Assembly: GCA_937895845.1 (NCBI GenBank)
Contig: CALBLK010000082.1
Coordinates: forward strand, 1 to 57,798
DNA length: 57,798 nt
From: an uncultured Prevotella sp.
GTDB taxonomy: Bacteria > Bacteroidota > Bacteroidia > Bacteroidales > Bacteroidaceae
Direction: 5' to 3'
Below, piece by piece: positions 25,558 to 33,548 of this stretch (position 1 is its first letter; each line of letters begins with the position of its first letter). Below the pieces are notes generated by a model. That model saw only the letters and a program-made list of their open reading frames with translations. It was not told the DNA's origin and made no database searches. Position numbers and translations under genes: made by a program.

Positions 25558-25612
25558 GCCGTGCTTTCCGTGTGAGCGTTTACCGTTGGTTTGACTTGAA
25601 AATCACAGCGCA

Positions 25613-26377
25613 ATGAAAAATGTCTATTTCCTTTCTGACGCCCACCTCGGCTCGCTGGCCATCGACCACGGGCGGATGCACGAGCGCAGGCTGGTGCGCT
25701 TCCTTGACAGCGTGAAGCACAAGGCGGCCGCCGTCTACCTGCTGGGCGACATGTTCGACTTCTGGTACGAATACAGGTATGTGGTGCCCAAGGGCTACAG
25801 CCGCTTCCTCGGGAAGCTGTCGGAACTCACCGACATGGGCGTGGAGGTACATTACTTTACGGGCAACCACGACATCTGGGCTTTCGGCTACCTGGAGCGC
25901 GAGTGCGGTGTGGTGCTGCACCGCCAGCCCCTCACCACCGAGATTTACGGCAAGGTGTTCTTCCTTGACCACGGCGACGGCCTGGGCGACCCCGACGCAA
26001 AGTTCAAGGTCATCCGTGCCGTGTTCCGCAACCGCCTGTGCCAGCGGCTGTTCTCCGCCATCCACCCCAGGTGGGGCATGTGGTTCGGGCTGACGTGGGC
26101 CAAGCACAGCCGCCTGAAGCGCAAGGGCGGCGAGGAGCCGCCCTATATGGGCGAGCGCAGGGAGCCGCTGGTGCGCTTCACCAGGGAGTACATCAAGACC
26201 CACGGCAACATTGACTTCTTTATCTACGGCCACCGCCACATCGAGCTTGACCTGCAGCTCACCAAGAAGGCGCGGATGATGATTCTCGGCGACTGGATAA
26301 CGCAGTTCACCTATGCCGTGTTTGACGGCGAGCACATGTTTCTCGAGGAGTATGTAGAAGGCGAGTCGCAACCCTGA
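25613..26377 (+). CDS. lpxH: UDP-2,3-diacylglucosamine diphosphatase (LpxH-type metallophosphoesterase)
   Basis: Peripheral membrane enzyme of lipid A synthesis that cleaves UDP-2,3-diacylglucosamine to lipid X and UMP. The calcineurin-like core is clear: SDAHLG (residues 7-12), LGDMFDFWYEY, FTGNHDIW, FFLDHGDG and FIYGHRHI supply the Mn2+ ligands. The 254 residues match the Bacteroidota LpxH. It probably shares a transcript with the sufT-like gene and converges on the 5'-nucleotidase pair over a GC-rich hairpin. Confidence 0.9.
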   Translation: MKNVYFLSDAHLGSLAIDHGRMHERRLVRFLDSVKHKAAAVYLLGDMFDFWYEYRYVVPKGYSRFLGKLSELTDMGVEVHYFTGNHDIWAFGYLERECGVVLHRQPLTTEIYGKVFFLDHGDGLGDPDAKFKVIRAVFRNRLCQRLFSAIHPRWGMWFGLTWAKHSRLKRKGGEEPPYMGERREPLVRFTREYIKTHGNIDFFIYGHRHIELDLQLTKKARMMILGDWITQFTYAVFDGEHMFLEEYVEGESQP

Positions 26378-26421
26378 GGGGCCGCGACCCGCCTTCGCGC
26401 GCTGTCACTTTCTTATGGCTG

Positions 26422-26464
26422 CCGGCCCGGCCCGGCCCTGGGCCTCTCGCTCGGGCGGGGCCGG
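26422..26464. terminator. GC-rich hairpin between convergent genes
   Basis: CCGGCCCGGCCC (26422-26433) can pair with GGGCGGGGCCGG (26453-26464) with one mismatch; CTCCTTTTC follows on the plus strand. It is a plausible terminator for lpxH. Confidence 0.5.
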
Positions 26465-26482
26465 GGTGCTCCTTTTCCGTGG

Positions 26483-27358
26483 TTATTTCTTGGCCGCAGG
26501 CTCGCAGGTCAGCACAATCCTGCCGACAAAGATGCCGTGCTTGCCGTTCTGGTCGTCAGGCACCGGCTGCCCGTCGGCGTTCTTCACCCATCCCAGGCCT
26601 TTCATGTAGGTGTGGCTGTGGCCCCCCAGCACCAGGTCGATGCCGGTGGTGGCGGCGATGAGCTTCTGGTCGTCCATGTCGCCGTCCATGCTCCAGCCCA
26701 GGTGCGACAGGCACACCACCACGTCGCAGCGCTCCTTGCCCCTCAGCAGGGCGACCGTCTTCTTGGCCGCGTCCACGGGGTCGCTGTATGTCATGCCGGC
26801 ATAGTTGGGCTTCTGTATCAGCCCGTCGGGCTGCGGGCCGAGGCCGAACACGCCGATGCGCAGTCCCTTGCGCCTGATGACCACGTAGGGCTTGACAAGC
26901 CCGGCCAGCGGCGTGGCGCTGAAACCGTAGTTGGCGCACACCACCGGGAACTTCGCCCGGCGCACCAGGGCCGCCAGGTTGTCAAGGCCGAAGTCGAACT
27001 CGTGGTTGCCCAGTGTGACGGCGTCGTAGCCCATGCGGTTCATCAGTTCCACCTCGACCTCCCCCTTGAAATAGGTGTAGTAGGCCGAGCCCTGCGAAAA
27101 GTCGCCGCTGTCGAAGAGCAGCAGCTCCGGGTCGGCCTTGCGCTGCTGCTCCACCAGCGCCAGGCGGCGCAGGAAGCCGCCCCTGCCGGCCTTGAGCGTG
27201 TCCTCGAGCAGGCTGCTCAGCGGCATCACCGTGCTGTGCGTGTCGTTGGTGTGGAGCACCACAAGCTGCTTGCGCCCCTGCGCGGCGGGGGCCAGCGTGA
27301 GTGCCAGGGCAAAGGCCAGCGCGGCCAGTCTTCTCATTGTCTTTCCCATCTTGTTCAT
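26483..27358 (-). CDS. Periplasmic metallophosphatase: N-terminal half of a split 5'-nucleotidase
   Basis: Exported protein of 291 residues with a signal peptide (MRRLAALAFALALTLAPAAQG region). It has only the calcineurin-like domain of UshA-type 5'-nucleotidases: VVLHTNDTHS, LFDSGDFSQGS, TLGNHEFDFG, CLSHLG and LVLGGHSHTY give the dinuclear metal site. UshA also needs a C-terminal domain that binds the nucleotide; that domain is a separate gene immediately upstream, overlapping by four bases (ATGA), so translation is coupled. Together they probably release nucleosides and phosphate in the periplasm. Alone it could act on other phosphate esters. Confidence 0.87.
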   Translation of the reverse strand: MNKMGKTMRRLAALAFALALTLAPAAQGRKQLVVLHTNDTHSTVMPLSSLLEDTLKAGRGGFLRRLALVEQQRKADPELLLFDSGDFSQGSAYYTYFKGEVEVELMNRMGYDAVTLGNHEFDFGLDNLAALVRRAKFPVVCANYGFSATPLAGLVKPYVVIRRKGLRIGVFGLGPQPDGLIQKPNYAGMTYSDPVDAAKKTVALLRGKERCDVVVCLSHLGWSMDGDMDDQKLIAATTGIDLVLGGHSHTYMKGLGWVKNADGQPVPDDQNGKHGIFVGRIVLTCEPAAKK

Positions 27359-28176
27359 TGCTCTTTGACGGTTATCCGCCCCTCCATCTTTGCGTCAACG
27401 GTCACCCCCCTGGCCATCATCTGCCTGAAGTAGCTGGCAATGACGTAGCGGGCGTCGTTCTCCTTGCCCCCCGGGGCGTTGTACTGTGTCTTCTTCTTGA
27501 ATGCCACCATCTTGTCGTTGCCCTCCGCCACGTAGTCAATCGTGGCGATGCGGTAGCTGGCCGCCGTGTCAACGGGCTTGCCGTTGAGCCTTGCCCGGAG
27601 CAGCTGCCCCCCCGGCGTGATGACCAGCTCCACGCCGTGGCTCACGCCCTGCCCGCCGCAGGCGGCAATCTGGCCGAACAGCTCGAGCAGGTGGTCGCCC
27701 CTGAGGGTGAGGAAGCAAATCTTGTTCTCAAACGGCGCCACCTCGAGGATGTTGCCAAAGGTGATGTCGCCGGCCGGCAGCGAGGCGCGGATGCCCCCCA
27801 CGTTGTAGACCCCCATCACGGGCCGCTCGCCAAACTCCGTGCCGGCCCACACCATGATGTCGGCCAGCAGGTTGGACAGCAGGCTCTCGGGCTGGCCGCC
27901 GCGCATGGCGCGCGCCAGGTGGCCCACCAGCGGGCGGTTGACGCTGTCGACGCGTTGGGTGAACGGCTGCATGAAGCGGAGCGCGCTCTTCGGGATGTCA
28001 CGGTCAAGCCTGCTGTCAACCAGCAGGCGCGTGCGCTCGACCGCGGTCACCCTGTAGCCGGCGTCCCCGGCGGCGCCGGGCGTGGCGGCATGGCGCTGCG
28101 AGGCGCAGCCCGCGGCCACCATGGCCAGCGCGACGGCCGAAACCCGGACAAGGGTGTGAATGTTGTCGATGTTCAT
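27355..28176 (-). CDS. Lipoprotein with 5'-nucleotidase C-terminal domain
   Basis: A 273-residue predicted lipoprotein: the signal segment ends in VAAGC (lipobox, Cys about residue 24). The body matches the 5_nucleotid_C fold: ESLLSNLLADIMVWAG, GVYNVGGIRASLPAGDI, FGNILEVAPFENKI and YRIATIDYVAEGNDK. In UshA this half positions the nucleotide for the metal centre. Here it is encoded first and its TGA overlaps the start of the metallophosphatase gene. The lipid anchor may tether the pair to a membrane. The TACTTTTG promoter element lies at 28267-28274. Confidence 0.87.
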   Translation of the reverse strand: MNIDNIHTLVRVSAVALAMVAAGCASQRHAATPGAAGDAGYRVTAVERTRLLVDSRLDRDIPKSALRFMQPFTQRVDSVNRPLVGHLARAMRGGQPESLLSNLLADIMVWAGTEFGERPVMGVYNVGGIRASLPAGDITFGNILEVAPFENKICFLTLRGDHLLELFGQIAACGGQGVSHGVELVITPGGQLLRARLNGKPVDTAASYRIATIDYVAEGNDKMVAFKKKTQYNAPGGKENDARYVIASYFRQMMARGVTVDAKMEGRITVKEQ

Positions 28177-28266
28177 TGTCTGTTCCTTTTGGTTCTATTA
28201 CTGTGAAGGCCGCGGCAGCGCACCTGCCCCTGTGGCCGGGGCGCTGTGCCTTCCGCTGTCTCCCTG

Positions 28267-28274
28267 CAAAAGTA
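28267..28274 (-). promoter_or_regulatory. Promoter -7 element of the split 5'-nucleotidase operon
   Basis: TACTTTTG on the minus strand, about 90 nt upstream of the lipoprotein start and divergent from the rplS promoter. Confidence 0.6.
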
Positions 28275-28314
28275 CTAAAAAAGCGCAATGCAGGTACAAA
28301 AAAGCCACTTAAAG

Positions 28315-28345
28315 TTGTGTGATTCAACAAAATGTACTAATTTTG
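28315..28345 (+). promoter_or_regulatory. Promoter of rplS (-33 and -7 elements)
   Basis: TTG (28315-28317), 20 bp, then TAATTTTG (28338-28345), a good fit to the Bacteroidota TTTG-N19-20-TAnnTTTG promoter. It leaves a leader of about 88 nt before rplS, which might carry a regulatory structure; none was obvious. Confidence 0.7.
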
Positions 28346-28440
28346 CAACCGCTTTTCAACGTAATCGCTGGCAGGAAGTAACGTGTTGCCTGTTATGTTG
28401 CGTTGGAACGACAAACAATTTAATTACGTTTTTAAGTACA

Positions 28441-28803
28441 ATGGATTTAATCAAAGTTGCCGAAGAGGCATTTGCAACCGGCAAGAAGCACCCTGAGTTC
28501 CGTTCTGGCGACACCATTACCGTAGCTTACAAAATCATCGAGGGAAGCAAGGAGCGCATCCAGCTCTACCGCGGCGTGGTGATCAAGATTTGCGGTCACG
28601 GCGAGAAGAAGCGCTTCACCGTCCGCAAGATGTCGGGCACCGTCGGTGTGGAGCGTATCTTCCCCCTCGAGTCGCCCAACATTGAGAGCATCGAGGTGAA
28701 CAAGCGCGGCAAGGTGCGTCGCGCCAAGCTCTACTACCTGCGCAAGCTCACGGGCAAGAAGGCCCGCATCAAGGAGAGAAGGACTCCCGTCGCTGCCAAA
28801 TAA
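28441..28803 (+). CDS. rplS: 50S ribosomal protein L19
   Basis: Ribosomal protein of 120 residues at the 30S-50S interface. FRSGDTITVAYKIIEGSKER, IQLYRGVVI and FTVRKMSGTVGVERIFPLES are diagnostic of L19. The start at 28441 (MDLIKVAEEAF) is chosen over an upstream in-frame start at 28288, which lies ahead of the promoter and would add 51 unrelated residues. It is flanked by its own promoter and terminator, so it is expressed apart from the trmD/rimM genes with which it is often grouped elsewhere. Confidence 0.97.
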   Translation: MDLIKVAEEAFATGKKHPEFRSGDTITVAYKIIEGSKERIQLYRGVVIKICGHGEKKRFTVRKMSGTVGVERIFPLESPNIESIEVNKRGKVRRAKLYYLRKLTGKKARIKERRTPVAAK

Positions 28804-28828
28804 GCCGGCGCGAGAACAAGCCATCCCG

Positions 28829-28870
28829 GTAGGAGGAAAGCCCGTGTGTTTTCCTCCTACTGTCGTTTTT
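28829..28870 (+). terminator. Intrinsic terminator of rplS
   Basis: GTAGGAGGAAA (28829-28839) pairs with TTTCCTCCTAC (28850-28860), followed by TGTCGTTTTT. Confidence 0.88.
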
Positions 28871-28883
28871 GAAAGTCCGTTTG

Positions 28884-28914
28884 TTGCACGGTTCGCCCAA
28901 AACAGCTAACTTTG
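28884..28914 (+). promoter_or_regulatory. Promoter of the AICAR formyltransferase gene
   Basis: TTG at 28884-28886, 20 bp, then TAACTTTG at 28907-28914. The leader to the start at 28993 is about 70 nt and GC-rich; no purine riboswitch core was recognised. Confidence 0.65.
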
Positions 28915-28992
28915 CGGGCGCCAAGGCGTGGCCGGCCTCTGCCGGGCGGGCGGCCGGCGCGAACGATTCCGAACACCTATCTATATATAATA

Positions 28993-30174
28993 ATGAAAGA
29001 ACTGCAACTCAAGTACGGATGCAATCCGAACCAAAAGCCCTCGCGCATCTTCATGGCCGAGGGCGAACTGCCCATCGAAGTGCTCAACGGCCGTCCCGGC
29101 TACATCAACTTTCTGGACGCGCTGAACTCCTGGCAGCTGGTCAAAGAGCTCAGGGAGGCCACCGGCCTGCCCGCCGCCGCGTCGTTCAAGCACGTGTCGC
29201 CGGCCGGCGCCGCCGTGGGGCTGCCGCTCAGTGACACGCTGAAGAAGGCTTACTTTGTCGGCGACACCGGCACCGAGCTGTCGCCCCTCGCCTGCGCCTA
29301 CGCCCGTGCCCGCGGCGCCGACCGCATGAGCAGCTATGGCGACTTTGTGGCCCTGAGCGACACCTGCGACGCCGCCACCGCCACGCTCATCAAGCGCGAG
29401 GTGAGCGACGGCGTGATAGCGCCCGGCTACACACCCGAGGCCCTCGGCATCCTGAAGGCCAAGCGCAAGGGCACCTACAACGTCATCAGGATTGACCCCG
29501 CCTACCGGCCCGACCCCATCGAGCGCAAGCAGGTGTTCGGCGTCACCTTCGAGCAGCGCCGCAACGAGGTGAGGCTCGACGACCCCGCGCTGTTCGACAA
29601 CATCCCCACGCGCAACAAGGAATTCACCCCCGAGGCCCGGCGCGACCTCGTCATCTCGCTCATCACCCTCAAGTACACGCAGAGCAACTCCGTGTGCTAT
29701 GCGAAGGACGGCCAGGCCATCGGCATCGGGGCCGGCCAGCAGAGCCGCATTCACTGCACGCGCCTGGCCGGCAACAAGGCCGACGTGTGGTGGCTGCGCC
29801 AGCACCCCAAGGTGATGGCGCTGCCGTTTGCCGAAGGCATCCGCCGCGCCGACCGCGACAACACCATCGATGTCTACATCTCCGACGACTGCGACGACGT
29901 GCTGCGCGACGGCGCCTGGCAGCTCTTCTTCGCGGAGCGGCCCGAGCCGCTCACGCGCGAGGAGAAGAAAGCCTGGATTGCGCGCAACACCAAGGTGGCC
30001 CTGGGCAGCGACGCCTTCTTCCCCTTTGGCGACAACATCGAGCGCGCCCACAAGAGCGGCGTCGCGTATATCGCCCAGGCCGGAGGCTCGGTGCGCGACG
30101 ACAACGTGATTGAAACCTGCGACAGGTACGGCATTGCCATGGCGTTCACCGGCATAAGACTTTTCCACCACTGA
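28993..30174 (+). CDS. Stand-alone AICAR (phosphoribosylaminoimidazolecarboxamide) formyltransferase
   Basis: Purine enzyme of 393 residues transferring a formyl group from 10-formyltetrahydrofolate to AICAR. The start LQLKYGCNPNQKPS, the segment AASFKHVSPAGAAVGLPLS (the family's KH..P pocket), and YTQSNSVCYAKDGQAIGIGAGQQSR are conserved AICAR transformylase motifs. It has no N-terminal MGS-fold IMP cyclohydrolase, which in most bacteria is fused in PurH; that half is encoded separately at 35364-35966. The start follows a promoter and an A/T-rich stretch; the in-frame upstream start at 28912 lies inside the promoter. A small basic protein gene follows after five bases. Confidence 0.93.
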   Translation: MKELQLKYGCNPNQKPSRIFMAEGELPIEVLNGRPGYINFLDALNSWQLVKELREATGLPAAASFKHVSPAGAAVGLPLSDTLKKAYFVGDTGTELSPLACAYARARGADRMSSYGDFVALSDTCDAATATLIKREVSDGVIAPGYTPEALGILKAKRKGTYNVIRIDPAYRPDPIERKQVFGVTFEQRRNEVRLDDPALFDNIPTRNKEFTPEARRDLVISLITLKYTQSNSVCYAKDGQAIGIGAGQQSRIHCTRLAGNKADVWWLRQHPKVMALPFAEGIRRADRDNTIDVYISDDCDDVLRDGAWQLFFAERPEPLTREEKKAWIARNTKVALGSDAFFPFGDNIERAHKSGVAYIAQAGGSVRDDNVIETCDRYGIAMAFTGIRLFHH

Positions 30175-30179
30175 CGGCT

Positions 30180-30374
30180 ATGGGCAGCGACATTGACCAG
30201 GCCATTGCCGGTGGCGGCATTGTGTTCGGACGCGGCGGCGACCGCAGCGGCCGCAACGAGGGCAAGGTGAAGACCAAGGCCAAGAAGAAAAAGTATGTCA
30301 CCGGGGCGCATGGCAGCGGCTCGGCACGGCAGAAGGCCAAGTACCGCGAGCAGCGCGCCAACCGCCACAAGTGA
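30180..30374 (+). CDS. Small lysine/glycine-rich basic protein of unknown function
   Basis: A 64-residue frame starting five bases after the formyltransferase stop. The sequence runs from GIVFGRGGDRSGRNEG to a basic tail (KVKTKAKKKKYVTG, ARQKAKYREQRANRHK) with no hydrophobic segment. Composition suggests nucleic-acid or ribosome contact, but no family was recognised. It is followed by a terminator about 90 nt on. Position and sensible codon use support it; it may still be chance. Confidence 0.5.
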   Translation: MGSDIDQAIAGGGIVFGRGGDRSGRNEGKVKTKAKKKKYVTGAHGSGSARQKAKYREQRANRHK

Positions 30375-30465
30375 GCCTCCGGGCGCGCCGGCGCTGCCGG
30401 AATCACGGTGTTAACCCCGTAATTCCGGGTAAAAAATCAATTTTTGCAGTAAAAAGCCAAAATGT

Positions 30466-30500
30466 ACGGGCCGTTTCGCTCAGCGAAACGGCCCGTTTTA
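30466..30500 (+). terminator. Intrinsic terminator after the AICAR formyltransferase operon
   Basis: ACGGGCCGTTTCGCT (30466-30480) and AGCGAAACGGCCCGT (30482-30496) are perfectly inverted and followed by TTTAG. The next promoter element starts only seven bases later. Confidence 0.85.
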
Positions 30501-30502
30501 GC

Positions 30503-30510
30503 TATCTTTG
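30503..30510 (+). promoter_or_regulatory. Promoter -7 element of the 913-residue exported protein gene
   Basis: TATCTTTG; the leader to the start at 30609 is about 90 nt and contains CTGCATCC (30522-30529) pairing with GGATGCAG (30544-30551). Confidence 0.65.
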
Positions 30511-30608
30511 TCCCGAGTTTGCTGCATCCGGCCGACTGAGCGGGGATGCAGGAAGAGACCTTTGCAACAGACAGAAACTCAATATTATTAACCTAAAGAC
30601 AAAACAAC

Positions 30609-33350
30609 ATGAAAAAACTGTTTACTTTAGGCGCACTCGCATTGCTCATGGCAATGCCCGCAAGCGCCCAGAAAGTACGGAAGACCTGGGATTTCCGGGG
30701 CGGTTTCAGCGGGGCCACCGTGGCCAACCTGTATGCCGACATGGAGCAGAACGGCACCTCGGCCCACTGGAGAAACTGGGAGAAGGACGCCGCCCAGGCC
30801 GGCAAGAACGGTGACACCTTCTGGTGTGCCGACAAAGGATCGACCGTCAATGCCGACGGCGAGGCCGTGACCGTGGTCAACGGCGAGGAGATTCCCATCC
30901 CCGAGCTGCAGGGGCTGAACATGAAGGGCATCAAGGCCAAGGGCCTTGTCCTGGCCACCAACTACCCCACAGCCGAGAACGCCGGCTCGCCCAACGGCAT
31001 GTACCCCTACGGCGGAGGCTTCATCTGGCTCAACGGAAAGAAGCTGACCTTCAAAATCAACTCGGTGCTCAAGGGCGACAGCCTGCGCATCGGCGTCGAG
31101 TCGCACAAGAACACCGAGGGCCGCGGCATCAACGTGGAGGTTAACGGAACCGCGCTCACGCCGGTCAGGGGCGAGCAAGTGCCCAAGTTCTTCAACGAGG
31201 TGAAGTACGAGATTCCCGACGACACCCCCGGCGTGGACGACTACACCGAGGTGACCATCAAGTCGACCAACGGCTGCCACATCTACTATATGATTGTCGG
31301 CGAGGGTGACGATCCCCAGGTGAACACCCGCAAGATGGCCTACATCTACGACGGCGACCTGGAGGGCGAGAACGCCTATGGCATCCTCAAGAACGACACG
31401 GACAACGTGATTACGCCCATCGCAGCCGCCGACGCGGCCGGCGTCACCGCCGACAGCCTGCAGAGCTTCGACGTGACGGTGGTCAGCTCGACACTGCCGG
31501 CCGGCAGCGCGCTCGCGCAGACCCTCAAGGAGGCCATGCCCTTCACCCCCGTGCTCAACCTCAACGCCAGCCTCTACGGCGCATGGGGCTACGGCGAGGC
31601 CGCACAGACCAAGAGCACCGAAATCTTTGTCACCTCGACCAAGGAGACACTCTTCAACGGCGTCGAGATTGCCAAGGAGAACGACGACGACACCTTTGGC
31701 AACATCGCCGTCAGCGAGGGCGGCTTTGTCACCGGCGTGAAACTCGGTGACCACTTTGCCGGCGACGACCTCTATGCCGTGGCCTACGACGGCGACAACC
31801 TGGTGTGCGACAGCTCTGTCGTGACCATCCACGCCCACAACATCTACCACAACGGCTACATGTACATGCCCTACTCGCAGGAGACGCTCAACGAGCTGGC
31901 CGACGCCGAGGGCACAGAGACCCTGCTGAACAACGCCGTGGCCAAGCTGGCGGCTTCCAAGTCGGACATCACGCAGACCCCGTCGCCCACGTTCAGCCTG
32001 GAGTACAAGAACCTCAACACCAACGTGGCCATCAAGTGCGTCAACAAGAGCGCCAAGATCTACTACACCACCGACGGCACCGAGCCTTCGGTGAAGAGCA
32101 CGCCTTACGAGGGCGAGTTCAACCTGACCGCCGAGACCGTGGTCAAGGCTGTCGCCGTGGCCGAGGGCTACCTCGTCAGCGACCCCTCTGAGCAGCTGGT
32201 GGTCATGAAGAACCAGACCAAGGCGCCCGAGATTTCGTTCGAGGCCAAGGACGGCGTGTCGACCGTGAGCATCGCCACAGCCACCCCCGGCGCACACATC
32301 TTCTACAACTTCACCGGCAGCGCCGACACACTGGCCTCCTCGCCCTATACCGAGCCGTTCGACCTGACCGACAGCCGCGAGGTCACTGCCCTGGCCGTGA
32401 GCGACGTTACGGTGCTCTCCGAGCCAGCCACCAAGAAGGTGGTCATCAAGAACGCCAAGGTGCGCATTGACGCCGTGGCCCACATGGACGCCAACGCTGC
32501 TGAATACAACGGCGGCAGCACCTCTACCGCCTACTATTTCTCCTGGGGCAAGAACAAGGGCGAGTATGCCTACTGGGACGAGACTTCCGACCCGATTATC
32601 GAGAAAGACGAGGAGGGCAACGAGGTTATCGTAGGCTACGAGAAGCTCAACCCCGAGGAGAGCGTCGACTTCGGCAACGGCTGGAAGGTGGTTTCGCGCG
32701 GCCATGTGATGATTTGGGAGAACATCAAGCCGGGCACAAGCTATGGCGTGTCCACTTCCTACAACCCCGCCACCGTGGCCGACTACGACACCCTGGTGAC
32801 CAACTGCTACATCAACATCGGCGAGTGGAACACCAGCTACCCGCGCAACGGCGTGATTGCCACCAGCGTGAAGCACAAGGGCCCGTTCGACATCCTCTCG
32901 TTCATCTCCAACGGCAGCACCGGCATGCCCCGCATTGTGTTCGAGGTTTCCCCGGACAGCGCCAACTGGGAGCAGGTGGGCGACACCATCGACCTGGCCG
33001 GGCAGCGCCTCTACCGCCGCTCTGTGCGCAGCTACGAGGGCACCGACGAGGTGTTTGTCCGCACACGCATTGCCGACGGCAACAGCAAGGCCGGCTTCTA
33101 TGACATCTACATCATGAAGGACGGCGAGAAGTCTGCCGCCCGCAAGAAGGTGCTTGACGAGGAGTACAGCGCCTACGTCACCGGCATCGAGAGCGTGGGC
33201 GCCGACAGCGAGAAGGCCCGCAAGGTTGTCCGCACTGAGGTCTACAACCTCAACGGCATGCGCACGGCAGGGGCCGTGAAGGGCGTCAGCCTTGTGAAGG
33301 AAATCCATGCCGACGGCTCGGTGACAACCAGAAAGGTGGTCGTCAGGTGA
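30609..33350 (+). CDS. Large exported protein with chitobiase-like C-terminal repeats
   Basis: A 913-residue predicted secreted protein. The signal peptide is clear (MKKLFTLGALALLMAMPASA). The N-terminal region (about 25-215) has a beta-sandwich look (KTWDFRGGFSGATVANL, WLNGKKLTFKI) seen in uncharacterised Bacteroidales exported proteins. Around residues 455-620 two modules carry KIYYTTDGTEPSVKSTPYEG and HIFYNFTGSADTLASSPY, typical of the CHB_HEX_C_1 (chitobiase C-terminal) fold. A further domain follows (about 620-850), and the C-terminus (EVYNLNGMRTAG, VSLVKEIHADGSVTTRKV) resembles a type IX sorting tail, though weakly. No active-site motif was recognised. It has its own promoter and terminator; expression is probably strong judging from the clean signals, but that is inference. 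Confidence 0.87.
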   Translation: MKKLFTLGALALLMAMPASAQKVRKTWDFRGGFSGATVANLYADMEQNGTSAHWRNWEKDAAQAGKNGDTFWCADKGSTVNADGEAVTVVNGEEIPIPELQGLNMKGIKAKGLVLATNYPTAENAGSPNGMYPYGGGFIWLNGKKLTFKINSVLKGDSLRIGVESHKNTEGRGINVEVNGTALTPVRGEQVPKFFNEVKYEIPDDTPGVDDYTEVTIKSTNGCHIYYMIVGEGDDPQVNTRKMAYIYDGDLEGENAYGILKNDTDNVITPIAAADAAGVTADSLQSFDVTVVSSTLPAGSALAQTLKEAMPFTPVLNLNASLYGAWGYGEAAQTKSTEIFVTSTKETLFNGVEIAKENDDDTFGNIAVSEGGFVTGVKLGDHFAGDDLYAVAYDGDNLVCDSSVVTIHAHNIYHNGYMYMPYSQETLNELADAEGTETLLNNAVAKLAASKSDITQTPSPTFSLEYKNLNTNVAIKCVNKSAKIYYTTDGTEPSVKSTPYEGEFNLTAETVVKAVAVAEGYLVSDPSEQLVVMKNQTKAPEISFEAKDGVSTVSIATATPGAHIFYNFTGSADTLASSPYTEPFDLTDSREVTALAVSDVTVLSEPATKKVVIKNAKVRIDAVAHMDANAAEYNGGSTSTAYYFSWGKNKGEYAYWDETSDPIIEKDEEGNEVIVGYEKLNPEESVDFGNGWKVVSRGHVMIWENIKPGTSYGVSTSYNPATVADYDTLVTNCYINIGEWNTSYPRNGVIATSVKHKGPFDILSFISNGSTGMPRIVFEVSPDSANWEQVGDTIDLAGQRLYRRSVRSYEGTDEVFVRTRIADGNSKAGFYDIYIMKDGEKSAARKKVLDEEYSAYVTGIESVGADSEKARKVVRTEVYNLNGMRTAGAVKGVSLVKEIHADGSVTTRKVVVR

Positions 33351-33384
33351 GCAGCGCGAAGGCAGAAGCATTGAAACATTGAAC

Positions 33385-33422
33385 AGTGAGGCCCGCTCTT
33401 GAGCGGGCCTCACTGCTTTTTT
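33385..33422 (+). terminator. Intrinsic terminator of the 913-residue exported protein gene
   Basis: AGTGAGGCCCGCTC (33385-33398) and GAGCGGGCCTCACT (33401-33414) form a perfect stem followed by GCTTTTTT. Confidence 0.92.
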
Positions 33423-33454
33423 ACGCCAAGTCTCCAGCCCTGCTTTGCCCTGCT

Positions 33455-33540
33455 GCCGTTTGTTTCGTGCGGCTTGACGGCGGCTGTGCCGAGGCCGCAG
33501 CAGACTATGGCACGGCACCGGCGGATGCAGGGCACGTTGA
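33455..33540 (+). repeat. Diverged relative of the 24.8-kb element's left half
   Basis: The text TTTGTTTCGTGC-GCTTG, GAGGC, AGC-G-CTATGGC and G-ATGC occurs in the same order as in 24831-24906, but the flanking stem is different: GTGCCG (33486-33491) pairs with CGGCAC (33513-33518) here, CGTAAGTGTT/AACACTTACG there. Loop sequence kept while the stem changes suggests a shared RNA or DNA fold. Confidence 0.5.
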
Positions 33541-33548
33541 AGAATACC

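Noticed and set aside
28353..28440. Possible ribosomal-protein leader ahead of rplS
   Set aside because: The leader is long enough, but no stable stem or known leader motif could be made out by eye.
28915..28992. Purine riboswitch ahead of the AICAR formyltransferase gene
   Set aside because: The leader is GC-rich and short, without the conserved purine aptamer core.
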